From contig NZ_OY787459.1 in assembly GCF_963678865.1 (NCBI RefSeq), forward strand, positions 83,501 to 147,500: DNA of 64,000 bases. The letters run 5' to 3'. This document shows, piece by piece, positions 35,309 to 44,159 of the stretch. The position numbers and the translations under genes were made by a program. The stretch is from Maridesulfovibrio sp. Its GTDB lineage: Bacteria > Desulfobacterota > Desulfovibrionia > Desulfovibrionales > Desulfovibrionaceae. Position 1 is the stretch's first letter; every line of letters begins with the position of its first letter. The notes under the pieces were generated by a model. The model worked only from the letters and a program-made list of their open reading frames with translations, made no database searches and was not told where the DNA came from.

Positions 35309-37147
35309 TTATATCACGCCATAAAGCGGTCCGCCGGAGGCAGCTAGAGCATCAACCCTTTTTTCCACTTCAGGGTCGGGGTCAAGTGGCGGTGCTTGAT
35401 ATGTCTTCATTCGGGCGTCGATAATAAACGCTTTCTCAGTTCCCCAATGTTTAGCCTTGGTAAAGGACCCGGCTCCGTAAATATCGGTTGCCGGATCGGA
35501 ACGGGTGAAGGTTACCCAAAGAAAGTTATCCCAGTCTTTGGCGGTGAAATCAGGATCATCCACAACAACGATCATGGGCAATCCTTCTATCCCTTTAGCG
35601 TATTTGAGAGCTTCGCCCAGTTTTTCCATCTGCGGGTCCTGTTCTCCTTGGGCGGTCTCACTTTTGCGCCCTTTGAGCAACATAATCCCGGGGGCGAAGA
35701 TCTTTGCTTCACCGAATCCTTCTGGCAAGGCAGGAAGTTCCGGCAGTTCTTTTGAAAGCTCCCTTTTCTTTGATCCGGCGGCAGCGAATATCAATTTTGA
35801 CCCTTCATTGAAGCCCCTACCAGAATAATCGAGGGTGTCGATGGTGGTCTGGGTGATGAAATGAAGATCGCGTTTCAGGTTTGCCCGTTCAAGCATATGT
35901 TTGAAGAAAACCGGAATGTTGTGGCAATTTTCGCCATGATCCATATCTTCCTTGGCGCCTATGAACAGATATTTGGCTAGAGCGGTCTGAGTATTTCCAA
36001 GCAGAGCCATACCGTTAGTCAACAGTTCCTGGGGCTGGCGTTCTTTTGCGTAAGGCACGTAGCGTTCGCTGCCGACTGCCAGCAGCAGCGGGTGGACTCC
36101 GGCCACATCCACAGCATGAACCTCATGGACTCCGGTAAACACGGACGGAACAAGTTCGGAAGTCAGTTCATGGATAAAATCACCGAACATAGTGTCTTCC
36201 TGAGGCGGACGACCTACAGTGGTGAACGGCCATATTGCATCACTACGGTGATACACTTTGTCTACTTTTAGTACCGGAAAGTCGTGGGTCAGGCTGTAGT
36301 ATCCGATATGGTCCCCGAACGGTCCTTCTGGTTTCTGCTCGTTGCTGATGGTTCCGCAAATACAGAAATCGGCTTCAGCCGGAACCGGCAGGCCGTTTGG
36401 ACGCATGACCATGGGGATCCGGTGTCCTCCTAACGCTCCGGCAAAGAAAATTTCCGCCAGTCCTTCAGGCAGAGGCATTACCGCAGCAATCGTCATGGAC
36501 GGTGCTCCGCCGACAACGATATTCACCTTAAGTTTTTCGCCTCTTCGCAATGCCTGTGCGTGGTGGTGTCCGATACCGCGATGGATCTGGTAATGCAGCC
36601 CCACTTCGGTGTTATTGTATTCATTACCGGATAGCTGGACTCGGTACATGCCGATATTGGAGCCTGCGAAACCGGGGTTATCCGGGCTTTCCGAATAAAC
36701 CTGAGGCAGGGTGACAAACGCACCTCCGTCCATGGGCCATGCTTTAAGTTGTGGAAGCTGGGCTATGGTAGTTTCGTTGGCTGTGACCGGGCCTTCAGAG
36801 AGCTTGCGTGGCATGGTGTGATAGGCTGTTCGAGGAGCACCGAGATATTGCCACGGTTTTTTGAATGCTTTCATGGGATACATTTTCAATTTCATGAGCC
36901 GTTCGACAGTTTCGATAGTGTCGCGGAAGATGGATTGCAGGCGTTCTTTAGTGCCGAAAATGTTGGCGGCCATGGGAAATTTGCAACCCTTAACATTAGT
37001 GAACAGCAGGGCCGGTCCGCCAGCCTGAAAGACACGGCGCTGGATGACCCCGGCTTCAATTTCGGGATCAATTTCATGGTCTATGCGAATGAGATCGCCT
37101 TTGGCTTCAAGAGCATCAAGGCATTCTTTGGTGTTTTTGTAGCCCAT
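35309..37147 (-). CDS. UbiD-family decarboxylase, menaquinone-biosynthesis type
   Basis: 612 aa, longer than classical UbiD (about 490) and in the range of the decarboxylase of the futalosine menaquinone route (MqnL-type). SNIGMYRVQLSGNEYNNTEV and IHRGIGHHHAQALRRGEKL correspond to the prenylated-FMN and phosphate-binding region, and KPEGPFGDHIGYYS holds the conserved acid of the active site. It would decarboxylate an aromatic acid with prenyl-FMN in the cytoplasm. No ubiX flavin prenyltransferase is adjacent. The menaquinone role is inferred from length and from the anaerobic respiratory lifestyle; another aromatic substrate is possible. Confidence 0.85.
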   Translation of the reverse strand: MGYKNTKECLDALEAKGDLIRIDHEIDPEIEAGVIQRRVFQAGGPALLFTNVKGCKFPMAANIFGTKERLQSIFRDTIETVERLMKLKMYPMKAFKKPWQYLGAPRTAYHTMPRKLSEGPVTANETTIAQLPQLKAWPMDGGAFVTLPQVYSESPDNPGFAGSNIGMYRVQLSGNEYNNTEVGLHYQIHRGIGHHHAQALRRGEKLKVNIVVGGAPSMTIAAVMPLPEGLAEIFFAGALGGHRIPMVMRPNGLPVPAEADFCICGTISNEQKPEGPFGDHIGYYSLTHDFPVLKVDKVYHRSDAIWPFTTVGRPPQEDTMFGDFIHELTSELVPSVFTGVHEVHAVDVAGVHPLLLAVGSERYVPYAKERQPQELLTNGMALLGNTQTALAKYLFIGAKEDMDHGENCHNIPVFFKHMLERANLKRDLHFITQTTIDTLDYSGRGFNEGSKLIFAAAGSKKRELSKELPELPALPEGFGEAKIFAPGIMLLKGRKSETAQGEQDPQMEKLGEALKYAKGIEGLPMIVVVDDPDFTAKDWDNFLWVTFTRSDPATDIYGAGSFTKAKHWGTEKAFIIDARMKTYQAPPLDPDPEVEKRVDALAASGGPLYGVI

Positions 37148-37228
37148 TATTTATATCCTTTGCAGATGTTATGTTCGTGCGGCAGAGTGTATGGATTCGC
37201 AGGCCGGGAATCAAGTTTTATAGGGCGT

Positions 37229-37262
37229 AAAAAAGCCTGCCGGGTCAGGGCAGGCTGAAAAA
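37229..37262 (-). terminator. Terminator after the PH-domain gene
   Basis: AGCCTGCC-GGGTCA-GGGCAGGCT forms an 8-bp GC-rich stem; read on the minus strand it runs into TTTTTTACG. It lies between the PH-domain gene and ubiD. Confidence 0.85.
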
Positions 37263-37276
37263 CGCATGTGGCATGA

Positions 37277-37654
37277 TTATTTGAGAACTTTGTTGGCAAG
37301 CAGTTTCTGGATGCCTACCACATCACTACCTTTTTTAAGTTCTTTAATTATAGGCTCGTGACGACCGGAAACCCACATTTTCAGTTCGGAATCCATGTCG
37401 AAATGTCCGGCTGTTTCCACGGAAAATGTTGAGATGGATTTGTATGGTATGCTCAGATATTCGACTTTTTTACCGGTCAAACCCTGCTTGTCAATGAGGA
37501 TCAGCCTGCCTGAGGTAAAAACATACATATCGCGGATGACCTTGAAAGCCCTTTCAACTTCTTCAGTGTTTCCCAATATCGGGGAGAGTTCTTCCTGTAC
37601 GTCCTCTACGCTGATTTCAGATGCATTGCCCATTAATCCGTCAAGAATTCCCAT
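37277..37654 (-). CDS. Bacterial PH-domain protein
   Basis: 125 aa from the ATG at 37654, which has GGAG 6 nt upstream; an upstream in-frame start at 37681 adds residues with no ribosome site. The sequence starts MGILDGLMGNASEI and contains RDMYVFTSGRLILIDKQGLT then GKKVEYLSIPYKSISTFSVE, diagnostic of the small bacterial PH domain (bPH_1, YozO-like). These proteins are cytoplasmic and of unknown function. The gene has its own terminator. It faces away from the AraC gene. Confidence 0.82.
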   Translation of the reverse strand: MGILDGLMGNASEISVEDVQEELSPILGNTEEVERAFKVIRDMYVFTSGRLILIDKQGLTGKKVEYLSIPYKSISTFSVETAGHFDMDSELKMWVSGRHEPIIKELKKGSDVVGIQKLLANKVLK

Positions 37655-37840
37655 AATATCTCCGTTTGGTTTGTGGCTCATGGCCGTTGTATCTCTTTAA
37701 TGTTTCATGAAATATTCATTCGCCAGCTTAGCCTAATTGCTTTTTAGCGTCACTATTTGTCTTGGGCTTGAAGTTCGTTCTCTTAAATGGCCGTCTATTA
37801 CCCCTTGATGTGCATTCCCGGCAAATGCTAAAAAAGACTC

Positions 37841-38731
37841 ATGAAAGATAACAGTACCGTCTACAAGGCTGAAGATCTTTTCGGTCTTGAATCCAATTTT
37901 AAAATTTATCCGTTTACAGATGGCACCGGATGCCCGATCAGCGATGTTCGTGAGACTCATTTGCATGATTTTCATGTAGTACATTTTGTTTCCAGTGGGA
38001 GAGGCTGTTGTGTAATCGATTTTGAAACTTACGATATTCTTCCCGGTTCCCTGTATTTTGTTTCTCCGGGCCAGTTGCATTTCTGGAATCCGGAATCTGA
38101 AATTGAAGGTTTTGTCATGGTTTTTACTGGTGAGTTTTTGAAGTTGCCTGAAGCTCCGGTCAAAAGTGTTTTTGAACTGGAGTTTTTCAATAGTGTGGTC
38201 AATTCTCCCATGTTCATGCTTTCTTCTGATCAGAAGATTGAACTCTACGGAATTATGAAGAATTTGTACAACGAGTTCAGCGCCCGCAAGCCGGGTTATG
38301 TCACTGTGTTGCGCTCCTATTTTCATATTCTGATGGTCAACCTGCAGCGCATGTTTGCGGATAGGCTGCAAAGACCCGGTGCACGGGCCGAAAATCGTAT
38401 TGTGCGTGAGTTCAAAAAACTTGTTGCATCTGATCACAGCCTAAAACTACGGGTTCAGGACTATGCTGAAATGATGAATGTCAGTGTCAGCAGGTTAAGT
38501 GCGGTGATCAAAGAGGTTACCTGCATGACTCCCGGTCAGATTGTGCGTAATGAGTTGGTTGTCTCCGCTAAGCGTATGCTGGCTAATTCAGACCTGAATA
38601 TTTCCGAGATATGCTATGAGTTGAAGTTTGACGATCCCTCCTATTTCGGTAAATTTTTTAAGCGGGAAACCGGATTTTCTCCTTCTGTTTTCCGTGAACA
38701 TGTTAAAGGAAAGTACCGGCAATTGGCGTAA
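37841..38731 (+). CDS. AraC-family transcriptional regulator with cupin sensor
   Basis: 296 aa. The N-terminal half has the cupin pattern THLHDFHVVHFVSSGRGCCV, then DILPGSLYFVSPGQLHFW, the arabinose-binding-like sensor domain. The C-terminal 100 residues carry two helix-turn-helix units: VQDYAEMMNVSVSRLSAVIK and NISEICYELKFDDPSYFGKF, followed by FKRETGFSPSVFRE, the AraC signature. It should bind DNA and respond to a small molecule. The HAD phosphatase gene follows 87 bp later on the same strand and could be a target or just a neighbour. Confidence 0.92.
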   Translation: MKDNSTVYKAEDLFGLESNFKIYPFTDGTGCPISDVRETHLHDFHVVHFVSSGRGCCVIDFETYDILPGSLYFVSPGQLHFWNPESEIEGFVMVFTGEFLKLPEAPVKSVFELEFFNSVVNSPMFMLSSDQKIELYGIMKNLYNEFSARKPGYVTVLRSYFHILMVNLQRMFADRLQRPGARAENRIVREFKKLVASDHSLKLRVQDYAEMMNVSVSRLSAVIKEVTCMTPGQIVRNELVVSAKRMLANSDLNISEICYELKFDDPSYFGKFFKRETGFSPSVFREHVKGKYRQLA

Positions 38732-38818
38732 AGTCCGCTTCTTTCCATGTGCTCCACTTTATTTGGGGGATTTGACTTGTCTCCGGCTAATGCTTAATTT
38801 TGCGCAAGGAGAAGCGTA

Positions 38819-39523
38819 ATGTTCCATGGACAGATTAAGGCTGTGGCTTTTGATGCTGATGATACACTTTGGGTCAACGAGCCTTTTTTTGATCGGGTCA
38901 AAGCCGATGTTGCCGAGATGATGTCCGACTATATTCCGGCGAAAGGGTTTATGGAAATTCTTGAGCAGACCCAATCCAGAAATATCGGTGTCTTTGGTTA
39001 TGGGGTTAAAAGTTTTGTAATTTCCATGGTCGAAGCAGCTACTGCTGTTGCCAGCGGAAGGGGAATAAGTTCTGAAATTGAGCGCATCGTCGAGCTGGGC
39101 AGGTCCATGCTGACTAATCCTGTCGAGCCTATTGCCGGAGTGGAAGATGTGTTGCGCAGCTTGTGCGGAAATTATGAACTATTGATGATTACAAAAGGCG
39201 ACGTGGCCGAACAGCAGCGCAAAATAAGTCTTTCCGGCATGGCTCCATATTTTGATCATATTGAAATTCTGGCAGAAAAGGATGAGTCCTCTTATGAAGG
39301 AATCCTGCGGAAACATTGTATCCGTTGTGATGAATTCCTGATGGTTGGTAATTCTGTTAAATCCGACATTCTGCCGGTAGTGGGAGTCGGTGGAAGTGCT
39401 GTCCACATACCTTTTCATACCACCTGGGTTCATGAAAAAGTCAGCGAAGTAGAGCTTCGTGGGCGGGAATATATAGAGCTCGGCAGTGCCTGCGAACTTT
39501 TGCCCCTGTTAATGATATCATAA
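38819..39523 (+). CDS. HAD-superfamily hydrolase
   Basis: 234 aa. Motif I is FDADDTLWVNEPFF with the nucleophile Asp, motif II is the LLMITKGD stretch with Thr, and motif IV is VGNSVKSDILPVVGVG with two acids. An alpha-helical cap lies between motifs I and II, as in C1-capped phosphatases. AAGGAG lies 8 nt upstream of the ATG. Such proteins remove phosphate from small metabolites; the substrate cannot be told. It follows the AraC regulator in the same direction. Confidence 0.85.
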   Translation: MFHGQIKAVAFDADDTLWVNEPFFDRVKADVAEMMSDYIPAKGFMEILEQTQSRNIGVFGYGVKSFVISMVEAATAVASGRGISSEIERIVELGRSMLTNPVEPIAGVEDVLRSLCGNYELLMITKGDVAEQQRKISLSGMAPYFDHIEILAEKDESSYEGILRKHCIRCDEFLMVGNSVKSDILPVVGVGGSAVHIPFHTTWVHEKVSEVELRGREYIELGSACELLPLLMIS

Positions 39524-39676
39524 GCCGTAATATGTATGGCAGAATTTTCTCAATATTTCTTTCTTTCAATCTATTGCAATGAGTGGTAATAAGGCGCTGC
39601 CTGTGCATATCTGAATGCATTTGCCTTCTTTAGTGCGCAGTTTGTATTAAAACTATCAATAACCAAGGTGAAAGCT

Positions 39677-40060
39677 TTGTCTCAGCCTACAGAAAAAAAT
39701 TCAAAATTGATCCACAATTACGTGGAAAAGTATTGCAAGCGTACCGGGCTTACTCTCCATCCCATGAAAGATGTATCAGATGCCGTGACTACGGGGCTGG
39801 CTATGCATCTTGATGAGTTGAAACGTCCTCTCTGTCCTTGCCGTTTTTATCCGGACAAACAGCAGGCCGCAGCAGAACGCGAGTGGCTTTGTCCCTGCTC
39901 GGACATGAAGAATTACAAGTATTGCCATTGTATGCTTTTTGTTAACGAAGAAGGGATGCCAGTCACTGAACATCTTCCTGAAGGTCATGAAGGCCGCGAG
40001 ACTTATGGTGACATTGCTGATCCTGCTCCGGAAAAGATGCATCGTAATCTGGCGAATTAA
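39677..40060 (+). CDS. Ferredoxin:thioredoxin reductase catalytic-subunit-like protein
   Basis: 127 aa from a TTG at 39677, chosen because AAGGTG is 6 nt upstream; a GTG at 39668 would overlap that site. The full cysteine pattern of the FTR catalytic chain is present: YCKRTG, PLCPCRFY, WLCPCSDM and YCHCMLF, giving the CPC-X16-CPC-X8-CHC spacing for a [4Fe-4S] cluster next to a redox disulfide. It should pass electrons from ferredoxin to thioredoxin. No variable subunit or thioredoxin gene is adjacent, as is usual outside phototrophs. It is ended by a strong terminator. Confidence 0.88.
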   Translation: MSQPTEKNSKLIHNYVEKYCKRTGLTLHPMKDVSDAVTTGLAMHLDELKRPLCPCRFYPDKQQAAAEREWLCPCSDMKNYKYCHCMLFVNEEGMPVTEHLPEGHEGRETYGDIADPAPEKMHRNLAN

Positions 40061-40084
40061 GCAGCATTGATTGCAGTGAAAACA

Positions 40085-40122
40085 GAACGGACACAAGTGT
40101 GATGCTTGTGTCCGTTTTTTGT
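40085..40122 (+). terminator. Terminator after the FTR-like gene
   Basis: AACGGACACAAG and CTTGTGTCCGTT form a perfect 12-bp stem with a 7-nt loop, then TTTTGTTTT. Confidence 0.93.
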
Positions 40123-40152
40123 TTTATGGTGTAACTTTCTAGAATAGCCGTA

Positions 40153-40878
40153 TTATTTTTTGTTGTTTTTACGTTTTTTTCTGCCTTTTATATACCACTG
40201 CTTATCTCCGTACAGTTCTTCAGAGCATTCAGGGCATAGTCCGTGACTGAAAGATGCTTCAGAGTTCTTTTCAATGTAAGCTTCAAGATTGTTCCAATAA
40301 CCTTTATCGTCACGTATCTTTTTGCATTTGGCACAGATGGGCATAAGGCCGCTGAGGGTTTTTACTTTTTCCAGAGCATCGTAAAGCTCCCTGATGAGTT
40401 GTTCTTTTGCCTGCTCAGCCTCCTTCTGTTCAGAAATGTCGATGAAGCTTTCAATATAGTAACTCCGTTCTCCGATGGAAATTGTCTTCACTGTCTTAAG
40501 AATGCAGATGCGCCCGGAATTTATTGTGAGTAGTTCTCTTTCTGATCGGTCCACAGTTTGACCCAGATCGGCAATGGGGCATTTCCCTCTTTCTGCCGGA
40601 CAAATGAAGTTGTGGCATTCTTTGCCGATAACATTCTTTTTGCTGCGTCCGAGCATCTCAAGGGCTGTGCTGTTGACATCAATTATTTTTCGGTTCGCCG
40701 CGTCTACAACAACAACTCCACTGAGAATGGAATTGAAAAGCTCATTTATAAAGAAAGTCGATTTTTCCGTTGTGTCTGATTCTAAGTCAGGTATACAACG
40801 TAGGGACAGGTTTTCTCGGCTTTCAAGTTCAGCTATTCTCTGTTCCAGTTCTTCATATGTAGGTTTTTGTGAATTCAC
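40153..40878 (-). CDS. PAS-domain protein with C-terminal zinc-ribbon-like motif
   Basis: 241 aa from a GTG start with GGGAA upstream. An N-terminal heptad-rich segment (YEELEQRIAELES) precedes a PAS domain (about 50-155: NSILSGVVVVDAANRKIIDV, then ECHNFICPAERGKCPI). A short coiled coil follows, then the tail LMPICAKCKKIRDDKGYW with a later LCPECSEELYG. The CX2C/CX2C arrangement looks like a zinc ribbon. No kinase, GGDEF or DNA-binding domain is present, so it may be a stand-alone sensor or adaptor. I recall similar tails on many Desulfovibrio PAS proteins; the function is unknown. Confidence 0.75.
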   Translation of the reverse strand: MNSQKPTYEELEQRIAELESRENLSLRCIPDLESDTTEKSTFFINELFNSILSGVVVVDAANRKIIDVNSTALEMLGRSKKNVIGKECHNFICPAERGKCPIADLGQTVDRSERELLTINSGRICILKTVKTISIGERSYYIESFIDISEQKEAEQAKEQLIRELYDALEKVKTLSGLMPICAKCKKIRDDKGYWNNLEAYIEKNSEASFSHGLCPECSEELYGDKQWYIKGRKKRKNNKK

Positions 40879-41007
40879 AGAGTTCCCTTGTTTAAAAAAA
40901 TAATTTCGAATTTCAGACCATACGGCACAAGAGGAAAATCGTCTATTAGCAATGTTAGTAATAGCTGTTTAGTTTTGTGCAATTTTTATTTAAGTTAAAA
41001 AAAAATG

Positions 41008-41021
41008 TTGATCTCGATCAA
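41008..41021 (+). promoter_or_regulatory. FNR/CRP-type operator palindrome
   Basis: TTGAT-CTCG-ATCAA matches the FNR consensus TTGAT-N4-ATCAA exactly. It is 58 bp upstream of the CoADR-rhodanese start codon, with poly-A/T tracts on both sides. Control by a CRP/FNR-family factor (redox, nitrosative or sulfur signal) is inferred; the factor is not in the window. Confidence 0.55.
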
Positions 41022-41079
41022 TGTTTTTTTTTGTGACCGGAGTATTTCCATTAAAAAACAAGATTAAAAGGAGAGATAA

Positions 41080-42774
41080 ATGAATTCCAGAAAAATCGTT
41101 GTTATCGGAGGTTCTGCTGCAGGACCCAAAGCAGCTGCCCGTTCTAAACGTCTTGATGCCGGAGCAGATGTTCTTTTGCTCCAGAAGGCTCCGGAACTTT
41201 CCATGGCTTCATGCGGCTACCCTTACTACATTGGCGGTAATTTTGATGAGCGTGATGCTTTGCTCGCCACGCCTACCGGAGTGGTGCGTGATGAAGGTTT
41301 TTTTGCAGCAGCCAAGGGTGTAAACGCCAAGGTCAACACTGAAGTTACAGCTATTGACCGCCGGAACAAAACCGTAGCCTGCACCGATGTGATTACCGGG
41401 GAAAAAAGCACGGTGGAATATGACAAACTGGTTCTTTGTACCGGGGCTACTCCGCGTCGTCCTCCTATTCCGGGTATTGATCTTGAGGGCGTGCGGTCCC
41501 TTTCTGAAATGCGTGATGCCGACAAACTGCGTGCGCTTGTGGATTCCGGTGAAGTAAAGAATGCAGTAATTGTCGGTGGAGGACTGATCGGTATTGAGGT
41601 TTGCGAGGCTCTTTCCGAATCCGGTATGAATGTGAATGTGGTGGAGATGCTTTCCCAGTTGCTTATGTTCCTTGATTGGGAAATCGCAAAGCTGGTGGAA
41701 AAGCATGTGGCTACCAAGGGTGTAACCGTTCATACCGACAACGGTGTGGCTGAATTTCTGGGTGAGAACGGCAAGTTGACCGGAGTTAAACTTAAAGACG
41801 GTTCCGTTGTTCCCTGTGAACTTGCTGTGGTCGCTATCGGTGTAGTGCCTAATGCCAAGTTAGCCGCAGATGCCGGGCTTGAGCTTGGTGATTTCGGTGG
41901 TGTTGCCGTCGATGAATTTATGCGTACTTCCGATCCTGATATTTATGCCGCCGGGGATTGCGTTGAAATCAACCACCGGATCACAGGTAAAAAAACTTTT
42001 GCTCCATACGGCGACCTTGCCAACCTTGAAGCCCGTGTTGTTGCGGATAATATCGCCCGTGGTGACAAACATAAATTCCCCGGTACCATCAACAGCGGGA
42101 TCTGCAAAGTTTTCGACCTAAGCGCCGGAGCCACCGGACTTTCCGAACAGAGGGCCAAGGCTGAAGGGTATGAAGTAGTGACTGCAACCAATGCCAGCCC
42201 GGATAAACCCGGATTCATGGGCGCTAAGCTGCTTGTTTCCAAGATGGTTGCCGATGCCAAAACCGGGCGGGTCTTAGGCTTCCAGTGCGTTGGCCCCGGT
42301 GAAGTCAACCGCCAGCTTGCCGAAGCCGCCATGGCAGTCATGAACGGCAATACGATTTATGAAATCGGCATGGCTGATCTGCCGTACGCTCCTCCATTTT
42401 CGCTGGCTATCGACCATTTTATCACCACTTCCCATATCCTTGATAACAAGATAGCCGGGCAGATGAGTGGAATCAGCAATGCTGAAGTTAAGGAAAAGCT
42501 GGATGCCGGAGAGAAGCCATTTATTCTGGACGTTCGCGCACCCAATGAATTCGAGGAAATGCGTCTCGGTGTGGGGGAAAAGCTCATCCCGCTCGGCAAG
42601 CTGCGTAATTCTTTTGATCAGCTGCCGCAAGATAAGGACACTGAAATTATTACTTTCTGCAAGATTTCCATGCGTGGATACGAAGCCCAGCGGGTTCTCG
42701 AAGCCAACGGCTGGACCAACGTCAAAGTCATGGAAGGCGGTATAATGGCCTGGCCTTTTAAAATTGAAATGTAG
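41080..42774 (+). CDS. CoA-disulfide reductase-like flavoprotein with rhodanese domain
   Basis: 564 aa. The FAD-binding start VVIGGSAAGPKAAARSKRL is followed by MASCGYPYYIGG, the single-cysteine active site of CoA-disulfide reductases. NAVIVGGGLIGIEVCEAL binds NAD(P)H. The last 100 residues are a rhodanese domain (PFILDVRAPNEFEEM, then FCKISMRGYEA with the catalytic Cys). The fusion matches CoADR-Rhd enzymes that reduce persulfides or polysulfide via CoA. In a sulfate reducer it fits zero-valent sulfur or persulfide handling. AAGGAGAG lies before the ATG, and an FNR-like site is upstream. Confidence 0.92.
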   Translation: MNSRKIVVIGGSAAGPKAAARSKRLDAGADVLLLQKAPELSMASCGYPYYIGGNFDERDALLATPTGVVRDEGFFAAAKGVNAKVNTEVTAIDRRNKTVACTDVITGEKSTVEYDKLVLCTGATPRRPPIPGIDLEGVRSLSEMRDADKLRALVDSGEVKNAVIVGGGLIGIEVCEALSESGMNVNVVEMLSQLLMFLDWEIAKLVEKHVATKGVTVHTDNGVAEFLGENGKLTGVKLKDGSVVPCELAVVAIGVVPNAKLAADAGLELGDFGGVAVDEFMRTSDPDIYAAGDCVEINHRITGKKTFAPYGDLANLEARVVADNIARGDKHKFPGTINSGICKVFDLSAGATGLSEQRAKAEGYEVVTATNASPDKPGFMGAKLLVSKMVADAKTGRVLGFQCVGPGEVNRQLAEAAMAVMNGNTIYEIGMADLPYAPPFSLAIDHFITTSHILDNKIAGQMSGISNAEVKEKLDAGEKPFILDVRAPNEFEEMRLGVGEKLIPLGKLRNSFDQLPQDKDTEIITFCKISMRGYEAQRVLEANGWTNVKVMEGGIMAWPFKIEM

Positions 42775-42795
42775 ATTTTGTATTGAACAGGATTT

Positions 42796-42829
42796 AAAGG
42801 GCCGTGGTGTTTTTTGCCACGGCCCTTTG
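42796..42829. terminator. Bidirectional terminator, CoADR/alcohol dehydrogenase
   Basis: AAAGGGCCGTGG and CCACGGCCCTTT form a perfect 12-bp stem around a T-rich loop. It separates two convergent genes. Confidence 0.9.
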
Positions 42830-42834
42830 TTAAA

Positions 42835-44007
42835 TTAGAGTGCAGTTTCCAGCATTTTGCGTGAGACTTCAAGTGTCACGTCTCCTCGTTCGGAGAGTTT
42901 GGTCATGCCGTGTTTTTCAAGTCCGGCGACTACCCGGTCAACGATATCGGAGCCGATATCGTAATCGGAAAGTCTGGTTGCCATGCCGATGCTTTTGAAG
43001 AATTCTTCAGTTTTGGCAATAGCCATATCGATGCGGGCATCATCATCACCTTCACGGATATCCCATACCCGCTCGGCGTACTGGATTAATTTTTCCCTTT
43101 TCTCAGTCCGACGCACTTTCCAGTTGGCTGGTTGCATCACAGCCAGTGTCTTGGCGTGGTCCAAACCGGTAAGAGCGGTGATTTCGTGGCCGATCATATG
43201 GGTGGCCCAGTCTTGAGGTACCCCTGCTCCGATGAGGCCGTTAAGGGCCATTGTAGAGCACCAGACAAGATTGGCGCGGGCATCATAGTTTTCCGGTTCA
43301 TTGACGGTTGTCGCGCCGATTTCAATCAAAGTCTGCAAAATCCCTTCAGCTGTGCGGTCTTGAAAACGTCCCTCTGCTGGGTAGGTCAGATACTGCTCAA
43401 TTGTATGGATGAATGTATCGACAACGCCGTTTGCCACCTGAGTTTTGGGAAGGGTGAATGTTATTGTCGGGTCGAGGATGGAAAATTTTGGAAATGTGTG
43501 CGGTGACATAACAGGAAGCTTGTCTTCACCGTCACTGATAACAGCCCCGTTGTTCATTTCCGATCCGGTTGCCGGAAGGGTCAGCACGGTTCCGAAGGGG
43601 ACAGCGCTGTCAACAGGTACGGGGGTGAAACCGAATTTCATCAGTTCCCGTTCACGGCCTTCATACTCTTTCGCCGGTGCTGCGAGCGCAATGAATTTTG
43701 TGCCGTCAATTACAGAACCGCCACCGACGGCGAGAATGAAATCAATTTTTTCATCGCGGACAATCTGTACGGCTTTCATGAGAATTTCAAATTTGGGGTT
43801 GGCAGGAATCCCGCCGAATTCGAGAACACTGCGTTCGCTTTTGGCCAGTTCTGCATTTACCCGGTCCAGCAGACCTGTTTTTTTAGCACTGCCGCCGCCG
43901 TAGGTAATCAGTACTTTAGCCTTTTCAGGGACAAGATTGTCCAGCTCCTGAAGCTGGCCTTCTCCGAAAACAATGGTTGTAGGATTGTGAAAGGTAAAGT
44001 TAAGCAT
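42835..44007 (-). CDS. Iron-containing alcohol dehydrogenase (YqhD/BDH type)
   Basis: 390 aa from the ATG at 44007, which has AAAAGGAG upstream; a longer frame upstream has no ribosome site. It begins MLNFTFHNPTTIVFGEGQL, as in YqhD and butanol dehydrogenases. The NAD(P)-binding block is ILAVGGGSVIDGTKFIA. Metal ligands are visible in DTFIHTIEQYL, MIGHEITALTGLDHAKTLAV and nearby residues. These enzymes interconvert aldehydes and alcohols in the cytoplasm, often with broad specificity; the substrate cannot be assigned. It converges on the CoADR gene across a terminator. Confidence 0.93.
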   Translation of the reverse strand: MLNFTFHNPTTIVFGEGQLQELDNLVPEKAKVLITYGGGSAKKTGLLDRVNAELAKSERSVLEFGGIPANPKFEILMKAVQIVRDEKIDFILAVGGGSVIDGTKFIALAAPAKEYEGRERELMKFGFTPVPVDSAVPFGTVLTLPATGSEMNNGAVISDGEDKLPVMSPHTFPKFSILDPTITFTLPKTQVANGVVDTFIHTIEQYLTYPAEGRFQDRTAEGILQTLIEIGATTVNEPENYDARANLVWCSTMALNGLIGAGVPQDWATHMIGHEITALTGLDHAKTLAVMQPANWKVRRTEKREKLIQYAERVWDIREGDDDARIDMAIAKTEEFFKSIGMATRLSDYDIGSDIVDRVVAGLEKHGMTKLSERGDVTLEVSRKMLETAL

Positions 44008-44159
44008 TTTAGCTCCTTTTTTGATGAAAAATATTGCACAAAAACAATTAAGTACAATCGGATTGTCCGCGGGCAATGGTCAGCTTGCTATTATAAAATA
44101 ATTTTTAAAAATAAAAAAGTGCCGCCGTCTTGTCTCAGTCTTTTTTGGGCAGGATTAAT

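Noticed and set aside
35223..35330. A GTG frame starting MKCRAIVLAAG, like a nucleotidyltransferase start
   Set aside because: Similarity stops after 11 residues, there is no ribosome site, and the frame then runs through the ubiD terminator. Probably chance.
37733..38437. A 234-codon minus-strand frame over the AraC gene
   Set aside because: Entirely antisense to a clear AraC regulator, with no ribosome site or family motif.
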